Assembly (NCBI GenBank): GCA_000467715.1 | Contig: AJFK01000171.1 | Location: forward strand, 61,748 to 125,747 | Origin: Hysterium pulicare CBS 123377 | Taxonomy: Eukaryota; Ascomycota; Dothideomycetes; Hysteriales; Hysteriaceae | Length of the DNA stretch: 64,000 nt | Reading direction: 5' to 3' | Shown here: piece by piece, positions 11,052 to 20,893 of the stretch | Layout of the letters: each line of letters starts with the position of its first letter | How positions within the stretch are numbered: the stretch's first letter is position 1 | Program-made: the position numbers and the translations under genes | The notes under the pieces: generated by a model | What the model was told of the DNA's origin: nothing | Databases searched by the model: none | What the model saw: only the letters and a program-made list of their open reading frames with translations

Positions 11052-11700
11052 GAGTATGAATGGGGTGGACTAGAAAGAGAAGACGAGATTATGGCTGGGT
11101 TCTGGAGAGGACGGGAGAAGTCCAAGGTTCAGTCGTTGTAAGTGATTGGAGAACGAATTGACATCATCAACACGTGGGGAATCCTTGCTGGCGAGGGCGC
11201 TTGACAACAATGCTGGTCAGCTGTACTTTTGAGCAACAAAGAGCCCCCAATACGTAGCCAGAGTAGTGGAGGATATTGTTGTGAGCAAACAAAATGCTCC
11301 GTGTGTGGCGATGGTGGAAGAAGGAGAAGATGGGTAAGGTTGGAGGCTTCGAAAGGTTTTGCGGGGAGAAACCTAGACCCTTCTGAGGCGTAGCGCAGAA
11401 TAGCCGACACTTTATTCTTGTCCACGTGCCGACTCCTTCACCGAAACTTGCATCGCCGACGTTCAGCCTTCAATTGTTCTACATTCATACGTCCAATGGG
11501 AGCACCAAGACAGAATATAGCTTTTCCCATGAAGTCCATCCAGCACCGTCTACTTTCCGTGGGATGGAACGTGTAGATCAACTAGATTTGGCATCAATCC
11601 ATCGATTTTGGCATCAATCTATCTCCTTCTCAATAATATCCTTCAAGACTGAGGAAAGAAGAAAGGAAATAAAGAAAGAAAAGAAAACGAAGCCATCCAA
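11052..11700. other. Divergent intergenic region
   Basis: About 650 bases between the start codons of the Avt-type transporter (minus) and the membrane protein (plus), so it holds both promoters. An AAAGAAAGAAAAG-type purine tract lies just before 11701. No other element recognised. Confidence 0.55.
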
Positions 11701-12866
11701 ATGTCGACAAGTCCATCCCAGCCCGCCCACCCCTCCAACCTCCGTCCCATATCCATTTTCACATCCTATATGCTCCTCTGCTCCCTTCTCTCCCTCCTCA
11801 TCCTCCAAAACCTCTACCGCAAGTCCTCCAAGTCTTCCATCCGCATCCCTCCCATCCATCTCCACGCCCTACTTGCCACCCTCAGCCTCCTCCTAACCTG
11901 GACCCACATGTTCCTATTCTTCGTCCACTCATACCGAACCTGGGCCGCCATGCAGCAAATGCAGCAAAAGTTTTTCTACGGAAGCGATGCGGGGAACTTG
12001 CGATTGGGGAATTGGCTGAGGGACTCGAAATTGTTTAAAGAGGCTTGGGGTACGGTGGTTGAGACGCCTGAAAGGTTATGGTGGAGTCAGCAGATCTTTT
12101 TTTGGGCTGCTGGGTGGGGGGTTTGGATGGGGAGGCAAGGTATGAATGGCCCTTAATTATCCACTCACTCTTATTCTAGAGGTAGCAATTGAATGAATAT
12201 TTAAATTTCAAATAGGTCAAAGACGGCAAATTTCTTATATTTGGGCATACATGCTGTTAGGTCAAATCGTAGCTATATCCTTCGCCACGAACTTGTTCTT
12301 CATAGCTGTTCTGCTATACTCACCTCAAGGAAGCAAGCCGCTCATCGAGCAAACGTCAAGGTCTAAGAGATGGGCAGGTCCGTGGATCATCTACACTCTC
12401 GCCATCTATGGAACCATCATCACCACCGTCCTCATCCCTCTCTCAAGTTTAAGCGCGCACTTCCTCCTTCTCCTTTCAATTCCGCATATTCTATTACTAC
12501 TCCCTCCAATCGCCAACTCTCTCATCCCGAGGAGCTGGAACTTCACGGATAATTCAACGAGGGCGTCCAAGGCATCGATCAATTCCTACTATGGACAGCT
12601 TTATTGGGTTCTGATCGGAGCTGCGTTCTTCCGGCAGTTCGTCACGACATGGGAAGTTATCGCGAGTGGGCGGGGAACTCTGAGGATCAAGGAGGCGTTT
12701 AGCGAGCATCCGGCGGTCAGTAGTGTGGGATGGGATGTTGTTCTTTGCTGGGTAAGTTGGGGGATGTGGATTGCGCGCCAGGGCTGAGATGCAGGTGATG
12801 AAGCTGTTGATGAGGTTGACGAGGGAGAAGAGCGGAAGGACAAATGAGGATTTGGTCGACTTTTAA
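11701..12866 (+). CDS. Fungal multi-pass membrane protein, unknown
   Basis: Exon 1 is 11701-12139 and exon 2 begins at 12216 after a 76-nt intron that restores GRQGQRRQISYIW. Several hydrophobic helices are seen (for example SYMLLCSLLSLLILQNLY and IPHILLLLPPIANSLI), giving roughly seven membrane spans. The 3' end is ambiguous. Reading through, the frame stops at 12787 after WVSWGMWIARQG. However, GTAAGT at 12752 and an AG at 12794 would remove 43 nt and give a charged tail (VMKLLMRLTREKSG onward) ending at 12866. I prefer the spliced form, about 338 aa. The segment WGVWMGRQG before intron 1 resembles WGMWIARQG at the read-through end. No family recognised. Confidence 0.65.
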
Positions 12867-12978
12867 CCATGGTAGTGATGGATCACGAGAAAAGACGTGG
12901 ACCTAAGATAATGAGAGTCTGGTCTGAGCCTTTCAACTCCTGCCTTGCATATTCTATGAAAACCAATGGGTTTCAATC

Positions 12979-14247
12979 TCAACGCTTTCCCGCGACCACT
13001 ATGCACCCCCTTACAACGCCCGTTCTAGCCCACCATCCAAACATTATTTTCGCCATCCGAAAAGAGCCGAGTCCATATCCTATCATCTTTAACTCCCCAT
13101 CTCTTTCATCAAGAAACTTCGTTAGCGGACTGAAGACATGTTCCGAGATATCTCGAATCTCAATGTCTTCATCTTTATACCCGGCCTCGATCAGCTTCTC
13201 TCGATACTGGGCTTTGGTGACGAAGTTTCTGAAAGGGGTGCTCATGAGCGTGGTTAAGATGAATAGAATGGAGCGGTTGAGAAAGGAAGCATCATCTGCG
13301 AGAAGGAGGTCGAATGCCATCAATGAAGCATTAAGCTCGCGGTAGGCGTAGTTGATGATTGACCAGCGGGAGGGTGTGAAGTGGTAGAGGGTGTCGAGGG
13401 CGAGAACCCAAGTGTAGTCTTCGTCGTAGGGTCTTTCAAGGCTCCTACGCAGACCGATTTCTTCTACCTGGGATAATTTGAGGCTTTCCACTGCTCTCTT
13501 GACCTCGTGGTTCCAAGATGTAGGATTTGCAGCATCCGCACTGAGCAACTTGATGCGTGCTTTTTCGTCATTTTGGTCGAGATACCCAAGATCATGCAGA
13601 CGTCGCTCTGCGAAGAGGTACTGCTTGTGATCTAACGTGATTCCGACATAGCGATCAAGAAGCTCAATTCTACTCATCTCAAGGCTTTTTTCCTTGCTCC
13701 TTGAGTGATTCGCTTTTGTCTTGAAAGCGTTTTGGATTATATAAATCGTCTGGTCGCCGCATCCAAACCCCAAATCTAGAAGGGTGCAAGCATGGTCGGA
13801 TGAATCAATGTAATGATCAAAGAAGCCAGCACTTTTTAAAACCTCCTTCAGTAGAGATTCACAAGCCTTTGGAAAGTCTGAAGTATCCTAGAAAATGTTA
13901 CTTCGTAGATCAGAAGGAACATGCAGTTGATGGAATTGTATCAAATAGAAGAAGCGCACTTTCCAGTATCCCATATTCATCCACATAGACGGAGGTAGAT
14001 TTAGGTTCAACCTTCCATGGTCGAGATTATACATTGAACTTTCTTGACTTTCCAGCGGTCTTCGAGAGAATATTCGTTTTATATGAGGGAGAATGATCAG
14101 GCCGAGTGCAGCAGAAAGGCAGCGAGAACCGATTTTGCTCCATTCATCTAGAAGCAGATGTGATCCAACAATATGAATAATGAACCCCAGAAACAACACT
14201 AGCAATGTATGCAGTATGATCTTCCATAATGCGGAGTTCATACTCAT
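12979..14247 (-). CDS. SAM-dependent methyltransferase, membrane-anchored
   Basis: Two exons, 14247-13960 and 13887-12979, with a 72-nt intron; 398 aa. The N-terminus has one or two hydrophobic helices (ILHTLLVLFLGFIIHIVGSH) that could anchor the enzyme to a membrane. The class I methyltransferase motif I is LLDLGFGCGDQT, and the preceding segment MWMNMGYWKDTSDFPKAC resembles small-molecule C- or O-methyltransferases. Later landmarks are ALDTLYHFTPSRWSII and a basic C-terminus. It would transfer methyl groups from S-adenosylmethionine to an unidentified lipid or metabolite. It lies 280 bases downstream of, and on the same strand as, an FAD oxidoreductase, suggesting a shared pathway. That link is inferred. 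Confidence 0.85.
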
Positions 14248-14527
14248 ATGAGTCGGTTGACCTTGAAATGTGAAGGAGACCGATGATGAATGAAAGTCGG
14301 GTAGATGCGCACGTCTTACGTTTTTGCGCTAGTACATCTTTGGCTATCCCAGCAATGCATCAACTCAAATTTTGGCCACTGCATAGTAAGCAGTGAGGCA
14401 TCTCCAAACAGCTTTGAATTTTGTCAGGCAGTCACGAGGCGGCATTTGACTGGGGGTAGGGAGGGCCCAACACCCCAAATACTCTAGCATTGCAAGTTGC
14501 TCTGCGAATGTATTCGCTCGTGGTATC

Positions 14528-15982
14528 TCATATACTATTACGCGTTCGCACATGCTTATTGGCTCGCCATGGAACTTCAACATCAAAAGCGTCCGCAATT
14601 CTCATCGCTGATATCACACAGCCTTCTAGCAATACCATTCCATCCCAACACCATCCGCCTACCAACCACACGTTCCCATCTCCATTCCTCCAAAAAGATG
14701 GTAACTTTTCAGAAACGATGATATCTTGTTGAGGGGTATCTCCGAATATACTATTTACAATGCGTCTGCTCTCCGGGGTGCGAAGGACCCTCGTAAACCT
14801 CGAGGATTGGATAAGATGAGTAGGATCGATACGAGAGAAGGGACAAGTTGTGACAAGTGTGCCGGAGGGTTGCACGTGAACGGATTCGGTGCGATGGGTA
14901 TCTTCGGTCGATGTTCGTAGGTAAATTGATTGTGCCACAGAGTTGTGAGGTCGCTGATCGTGGGTGGCGTCTGGCCCAATGATGCTCCTATCGGTATGTA
15001 TTGCGCTCTCGACTGAAAGAGTCGGTATCCGTGACATAGCATGCTGCAGCGGCTCGAAGATTTGCGCCACAATGTCGGGTGAAACTGCCAGCACCACCCT
15101 GTCATATATATCTTCGGCTTCGACAAGATGGTGCGCAGTTGCCCAACGTAACCGAACCCCGTGAGGTTGAGGTTCTACGGCTGACACCATCGTGGACAGT
15201 TTATAGCTGATGCCTTCCACAAGCTTCGTCTGGACGCTTTGCACCCCGTTGGTGATTGTGTAGTGAGGAGCTCCATGAGTTCTCCGCTTGTAGTCGGTCA
15301 AGTCGCTCGCGGGAAATGCCAGGAGTGCTGTGTGGGGACAGGTTGTCACACTTGACATCAATGGGAGGAGATAGTAGGTGAGAAAATATGACGGAAGACG
15401 TATTCTTTGGAGGTATGCCCCCAAGGTCTCACATGTCCCATTGTAAGATATTCCAGGTGCCACTAGGAAGCAGCAGAGGGAAAACCAGAAGTAGCATCCC
15501 AGCACGTAGAGAGTCTCCAGTATGTATGGCATAGTTCTGACCCCTTGTGGCCGCAACGGTGGTAATCTATGAATATTGGAAGCGTGTATGAAGTAAGACT
15601 TGTAACTCTCTCCCCTTTCACCACTCGACCTGGAGAAATCGAACACAAAAGGTTGGTCGTGGTATTTCATTCCCAAGTAATCATACATGTTCTTCAAATT
15701 ATTGTAGAATCTCCCGGCGAATGCTCGCATAGGTAAGTCGACGCGGTCTGGGGAGCTTTGGGAGGGATTTGGGATTGAGATGGAGGCGGAATCGAGAGAC
15801 AATTGATTCCCCTGGGCCAAGTTAGTTAAATCGTGAATGGGGTGATTGACAATACTGACAGCTTCGAATACTGTTACCGTATAGCGGCGGTGGACGTCCC
15901 GATTCAACAGATAGGCCGTGACGAGCCCCGCCATGCCAGACCCCACAACCGCAACTCGAATCTGGCCATTCTTCGGTTCCAT
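14528..15982 (-). CDS. FAD-dependent oxidoreductase (amine-oxidase-like)
   Basis: The N-terminal dinucleotide-binding motif is VAVVGSGMAGLVTAYLL followed by a ribose-binding acid in TVTVFEA. A 48-nt intron (15859-15812) has a GTCAGT donor, a TTAACTAAC branch and a CAG acceptor; because it is 3n long the frame is open through it. Splicing gives VFEAGNQLSLDSAS, the usual family sequence, and a 468-aa protein. The exons are 15982-15860 and 15811-14528. The C-terminal FAD-contacting segment is NVWLVGGWCWDGMVLLEGCV. A hydrophobic stretch in the middle (LYVLGCYFWFSLCCFLVAP) suggests membrane association. Such proteins oxidise or rearrange amines, polyenes or lipids. Its neighbours are a methyltransferase and a flavin monooxygenase. 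Confidence 0.85.
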   Translation of the reverse strand: MEPKNGQIRVAVVGSGMAGLVTAYLLNRDVHRRYTVTVFEAVSIVNHPIHDLTNLAQGNQLSLDSASISIPNPSQSSPDRVDLPMRAFAGRFYNNLKNMYDYLGMKYHDQPFVFDFSRSSGERGESYKSYFIHASNIHRLPPLRPQGVRTMPYILETLYVLGCYFWFSLCCFLVAPGISYNGTCETLGAYLQRIRLPSYFLTYYLLPLMSSVTTCPHTALLAFPASDLTDYKRRTHGAPHYTITNGVQSVQTKLVEGISYKLSTMVSAVEPQPHGVRLRWATAHHLVEAEDIYDRVVLAVSPDIVAQIFEPLQHAMSRIPTLSVESAIHTDRSIIGPDATHDQRPHNSVAQSIYLRTSTEDTHRTESVHVQPSGTLVTTCPFSRIDPTHLIQSSRFTRVLRTPESRRIVNSIFGDTPQQDIIVSEKLPSFWRNGDGNVWLVGGWCWDGMVLLEGCVISAMRIADAFDVEVPWRANKHVRTRNSI

Positions 15983-16570
15983 GGTAGGTCCACTTGTATG
16001 CCAAAGATAGCGGAGAGATCAAGTCGGATAGTGGTGTTATATACAAATAGCGACAGGCATGATAATCGATTCGCAGCGAACGGAGGAGTAAACGACGTAT
16101 CCAACAAGGGCGCGAACGGAAGAGGTATCAATATGCGCGACCAATTGAGGAGATTGTGGGAGGGCGGCCTAACATGACGAAGCAGAAATTGAAGGTTGAT
16201 GGAGGCCAAGCAAACGAAGAGCGACAAGCCCTTTGCCAGCAGGAATGCATTGATGCAGGAGATGCCGCACGGCGAGAGAATGATGTAACTTCAAGCAGGC
16301 CCTAACGAATGATAATCGAGAAAATGTTGCTTACGTACGTAAATCTCGGCGCGGATCTTCTCCTCTCCCGAGCGGGTGGCTGCCGTTATTCGCTGGCAAT
16401 TCTTGTGCCTTGCAGACAACCACACTAGCTGACATCATGAATCATGAATCATGAATCCGTTTTCATATACCGCAGACCTGCATGCTGTTGACATTTCCAT
16501 CTTTTGAATTGAAGCCGGATCTGGCCTTGGAAGTGCATCTGAAGCACATCTTCAGCTTGGCATGCCTGCT
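15983..16570. other. Divergent promoter region
   Basis: About 590 bases between the FAD oxidoreductase (minus) and the flavin monooxygenase (plus). It contains a heptamer tandem repeat annotated separately. It could serve both genes as a bidirectional promoter. Confidence 0.5.
16434..16454. repeat. Three tandem ATCATGA heptamers
   Basis: Three perfect copies of ATCATGA, followed by ATCC, about 115 bases upstream of the monooxygenase start. It may be a simple slippage repeat or a repeated regulator site. Confidence 0.8.
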
Positions 16571-18631
16571 ATGAAAATCGCAATCATCGGCGCAGGGTAT
16601 GTCTGAATGGGATTTACAAAACGTACAATACTCACAAGTATCACAGTCCTGGAGGCCTAGTGACCCTCAAGACCCTGTTGGAAGCATCAACTCCAGAGAG
16701 ACCAATAGAGGCATGCCTGTTCGAGGCGTAAGTATTCCCATCTATTCCCATCAGCAAAGTACTATCGTGTGGAAGAACTGTCGAGACCTCATTGTTGGTC
16801 GCAGAACAACTCGGCCTACGAACCTGGACTCTAACAAGTGACTGTAGAGAAGCAGATGTTGGCGGCACGTTCCAGTACCGTTCCTATGAAAATGCCGAGC
16901 TCGTAAGCTCAAAGCAGTTGACTTCATTCTCCGATCACCGGTTTCCACTCGATACTCCTGATCACATTTCTCTTCCACAATATGTTGAATACTTGAGGAC
17001 ATACGTGGATCGCTTCACTCTGAAGCCTTTTATCAAACTGGGATGTCGTGTTATGAACATCTCGCCGCTGGATTCTTCCGCAAGCCAGAAGTGGAAACAT
17101 CGAGTAAAATACTTCGACAAATCCGCCGACAGAGAACGCACCTTCGATTGCTCTCATATTGCCATATGTACAGGACTACATGTCGAACCTAACGTCCCCG
17201 CGATTCCTGGAATTGAAAACGTGCATGGAGACATCTTCCACTCCTCTCAGTATAAGCGTCGTGCCCAACTCACTAGTCGAGATGTTCTCATTCTGGGCTG
17301 CGGTGAGACTGCAATGGGTAGGTAAATCGTCACCTCCCTGGTTTTATGCCTAATCATATCCACAGATATTGCCTACGAGGCCATCAAGGCAGATGCTACA
17401 TCTGTCACAATGTGCTATCGTACTGGCTTCTTGTCTTTTCCGAAAGCACTCAGTCGGTTCAAAGTCTTTGGGAAGCAGTTCAAAGGCGGTCTACCGATCG
17501 ACGGTCTCATCACGAACCTTTTCGAAACCGCATATGTACATCGGGCACTGGCGGAAAGCAGATTGCGCTGGTTTGTGTCTGATTTTGTGATCAAACGTGT
17601 GTTGTGGTTCTTGACCGGCACGCAAGCCGGAATGAATCAGCATGTCGGCGGCCTACCGCAAGATCGACTCGGCCGCGCGTACGTGTTCTTGAACAAGAGC
17701 AGCAAAGCAATGCCATATCTCAACAGGCCATATAAAGAAAAGCACCCATTAGGGTTTCTCGGAAATGGCTATGTAGATCCACCAGAAGACGCGAATTCAG
17801 AAAGATGGGTGGACACCTGCACGTTTCCGACTTGTATTGATGACACAGGAACAGTAATTTTTGAGCCCAAAGAGGATCGCAAGGACTGGCAGAGACTGAA
17901 AGATAAAGCGATCAAGCCAAATTGTGTGGTGTACTGCACAGGGTATGTTTGGCTTAGGCCCATTTTCAAGAAGCTTGAGAGATGCTGACTACTCTTTCAG
18001 CTACAAACAAGTGTTTTCATGGCTGGATCCATCTTATCCTACGGCAGACCAAGCTAATGTTCGGAATATAATCAATGCTTCGCATCTTGATATCGCATTT
18101 ATTGGTTTTGTGAGACCTGGTGTTGGCGCCATTCCACCCATTGCCGAACAGCAAGCCATGTGGTGGACCGCATTAATCCTCGGCCACATGCGCATTCCAC
18201 AAGACCCTCCCCACTATCATCTTCTGGCCAGCAAAGGCTCCCGCATCCAGTACGGCGTCGACCACAGCGCGTATATGAGCACTCTAGCGCGCGATTTCGG
18301 CGGCGCACCTGGGCTGCTCACCTTATATCGAAGACATGGCTGGCGCATATTGCTCATCTACTGCTTCGGGGCTTCATTTGTCACATTTTATCGTCTTACC
18401 GGCCCTTTCGAATTTCCTGAAGCTCGCCAGATTGCGTCGACGGAACTTGCAGAAACAATCATGCGGCGCGGCCTACTTGGGAATCTTTTCTTCGGAGTCA
18501 TACCGATGATCTTCTACGGCATAATAAACATGCTCGCACTTGCACTCGACATCTGTGGGTTTCTACCTAAGGAAAAGCATGCGGTTGAAGAAGGAGGAAC
18601 GAATATAGATCTTAAAGTTAGAGACTTATAG
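16571..18631 (+). CDS. Flavin-containing monooxygenase
   Basis: Five exons: 16571-16596, 16647-16727, 16848-17317, 17366-17942 and 18001-18631, giving 594 aa with all phases consistent. Landmarks are the FAD-binding GAGPGG at residues 8-13 (split by intron 1), EADVGGTFQYRSYENAELVS, the second nucleotide-binding motif LILGCGETAMDIAYEA (split by intron 3) and VVYCTGYKQ, the conserved ATGY-type motif (split by intron 4). The C-terminus has hydrophobic helices that may anchor it to a membrane. Flavin-containing monooxygenases use NADPH and O2 to oxygenate soft nucleophiles (N or S) or ketones. The start at 16571 gives a direct Rossmann start, MKIAIIGAG. Intron 2 is 120 nt, longer than the others. 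It is divergent from an FAD oxidoreductase and convergent with a transporter. Confidence 0.88.
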
Positions 18632-18918
18632 CAGATGCGAATTAAACGCCGTCACCATGGCACTTGACTTCGGCCCCGATTATCCACCTACATCCTGAAC
18701 GAAGTTCCAAATACATCGCATCAGGTCAACAACACTAGAGTTGACGAAACCCAGAACGCTGACAGACCCAAAGATGAGCATCGGGAATACAGATAGAGTT
18801 ATGTGGCCTGTGTTCCTTTCAGCAGCAGCTTTAACTTTTCCCAGTGGGGGTAAACAATGGATATGATAGCAAAAAATCCAGCCCTCCTCGAGACCGTTTT
18901 CTAGACCTCACCCGCCAT

Positions 18919-20310
18919 TCATACCCTTTTGACTAGTTTCCTATCAATTCTCAACCTCGCAGCTAGTACGAAGAGACTTGAAACCAGCGCAGTTCCACCA
19001 GCATAGAAGATAGCTGGTCGATAAACATCAATTCTCTGATCTTTGCCATCCTTATTACCGCCGGCTGCTTGAAGTAATAAGCCCGCGATTGGTGCACCCA
19101 TCAGATAACCTCCTGTCCAGCCTGTGGTTGCCATGCCCATCGCAACAGGCGCTCTTCCCGGTCCAAACATAGTTGCCACTACAGTGGGCAGTGTAGTGAA
19201 AAAGGATCCGTTCGCGACACCATTCAGCATAGCGAATACGACCAGTGGAGACAATGTATCCGAAACTGGCCAAATGGCTAGCATACTTACTGCATTCAGC
19301 AGCATCGTCATGAGAAACATATTGACCGGCCCAATCTTATCACAAAGCGAACCAGCTGTGAATCAACCAATAGCCGTACAAAGATTAAAACCAGACACCA
19401 GTGCCGCACCCGTACTTGACGAAAGTCCAATTGACCGCGCGAAGAGTGGGAGGAAATACTGTGGAACATAGAGCGCGAAGACCCCGATGGCGCCCGCTAG
19501 AAATACCGCAGTGAAGGGCAAGCTTCGAAACATGCCCAGATCAACAAACTTGCCCCCCCTCCGTATCTGTGGCTCGCGATCTTTAAGCAACCAAGCGGCC
19601 GGCATCCCCGTAACGATAGTCAAGAAGCCCTGGATACGAAACGTCCACGCGATACCGACCTTGCGGATCAAAGCCTCGAGGCTGACAGCAAGAACAGTCG
19701 ATCCAATCCCGCCACCGACTTTGATAAGGCCATTCGCAAGACCCAACTTGCCGCTGAAGTATTGGATGGGAAGTGCATTGCACACGCTGTAAAGGAAACA
19801 CATGCCCACACCAACCAACAATCCACTCGTACCAAACAGTCCACCAATATTACTCGTAGTAAATCCACTCGCGATCTCGCCCGCGCCCAATAACGCAACG
19901 CCCATCATCGCCGCCGTCCTCGCGCCCAACCATCGCATTAGTCTCACGCCGAAGAGTCCGAAAGCGACGCTCCATGCCATGGCTAGCGACCCGACAAAAG
20001 ATATGGTCGAAGTAGAGATTTGGGGGAGCGAGGTGTCGAGCAAGGCGGTTTGTAGGACGCCCCATGAGCCAGCCACGCCTGCGAACCAGAATGTTATAGT
20101 GGCGCAACCCAGGACGACAGTGTAGCCGTAACCGCCGTCGGGGATAGCTGTCGTGGTGAAGTGTGAGCTCCCTTCTGCGGGGCTGCTTTCGTTGCGGGAA
20201 AGTGCATTGTCGGAGTGGTGGGAGGAAGGTGAGTGGGAAGTATGAGACCGCGAGAGAGCAATGTCTTCGAGCTCGATATGTTGGAGCGATGTCTCTGTTG
20301 CTGTGGGCAT
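18919..20310 (-). pseudogene. MFS monocarboxylate-type transporter with in-frame TGA
   Basis: A single continuous frame of 464 codons, interrupted once by TGA at 19365-19363. The conserved MCT start signature is PDGGYGYTVVLGCATITFWF, after an acidic/serine-rich N-tail, with 12 hydrophobic helices in all. Around the stop the frame reads GFNLCTAIG, stop, FTAGSLCDKIGPVN. In this family the stop position is normally Arg (AIGR followed by an aliphatic or aromatic residue), so a CGA-to-TGA change explains it. No splice signals fit an intron across it. Truncation would remove the last five or so helices. Fungal MCT-like proteins move monocarboxylates, riboflavin or pathway metabolites. Its place beside the monooxygenase group suggests a former pathway transporter. 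A sequencing error cannot be excluded. Confidence 0.75.
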
Positions 20311-20893
20311 TGTAGGAAAAGAAGTGTGCAGATTTTGATTTTTAGACGTTGAACGTTCTTCTTAAGAGAAGCGCAAAAGTTAGCCGTCTGCATGACGTTA
20401 GCCAGGCAGACTGTCGAAATTCCAGCTTGCTCACGTGTTGGAGCTGAGTGCGGAATGGTGCCGCCCAGAAGGCCGACTTCCTCGCCCGCGTCTCTCCAGC
20501 AACCTCCTCTTTCCATCCGTCGAACTCTCTAAACCTATCAACTTGGAATGCAATCATCATCGTCGTTGCTTTGCAAATCGCAGCTTACATTGATTATGTG
20601 CATCCTTGCCCCACTCATTCGCATGGCTGCCTGCTGTTCACCGGAAGTTCAGCCTTGCGCATCGAGGCATGATTATGTGGTATCTCAGTACATACCAACG
20701 ACATAAAGGGCAGGCTGGGACTCGCGCAGCATTTGGTAGTCCTTCAGATCCCGAAATGCCGCATTCCATGGCTGGGTCTACATACTACGACATTCGTCGC
20801 AACGATACTACATGAAATTGTACCGAAAGCAGCCTACACCAACCTCTCAGACAATTTCTTCTTTCTGGGTTCCTCGATTTCCATCTAAGAAAC
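20311..20893. other. Divergent intergenic region
   Basis: About 580 bases between the MFS gene (minus) and the orphan gene (plus). Only overlapping short frames without features are seen. Confidence 0.5.

Noticed and set aside
19363-19365. Programmed stop readthrough of the MFS gene
   Set aside because: The bases after TGA (TTC) do not match the known CTA readthrough context.
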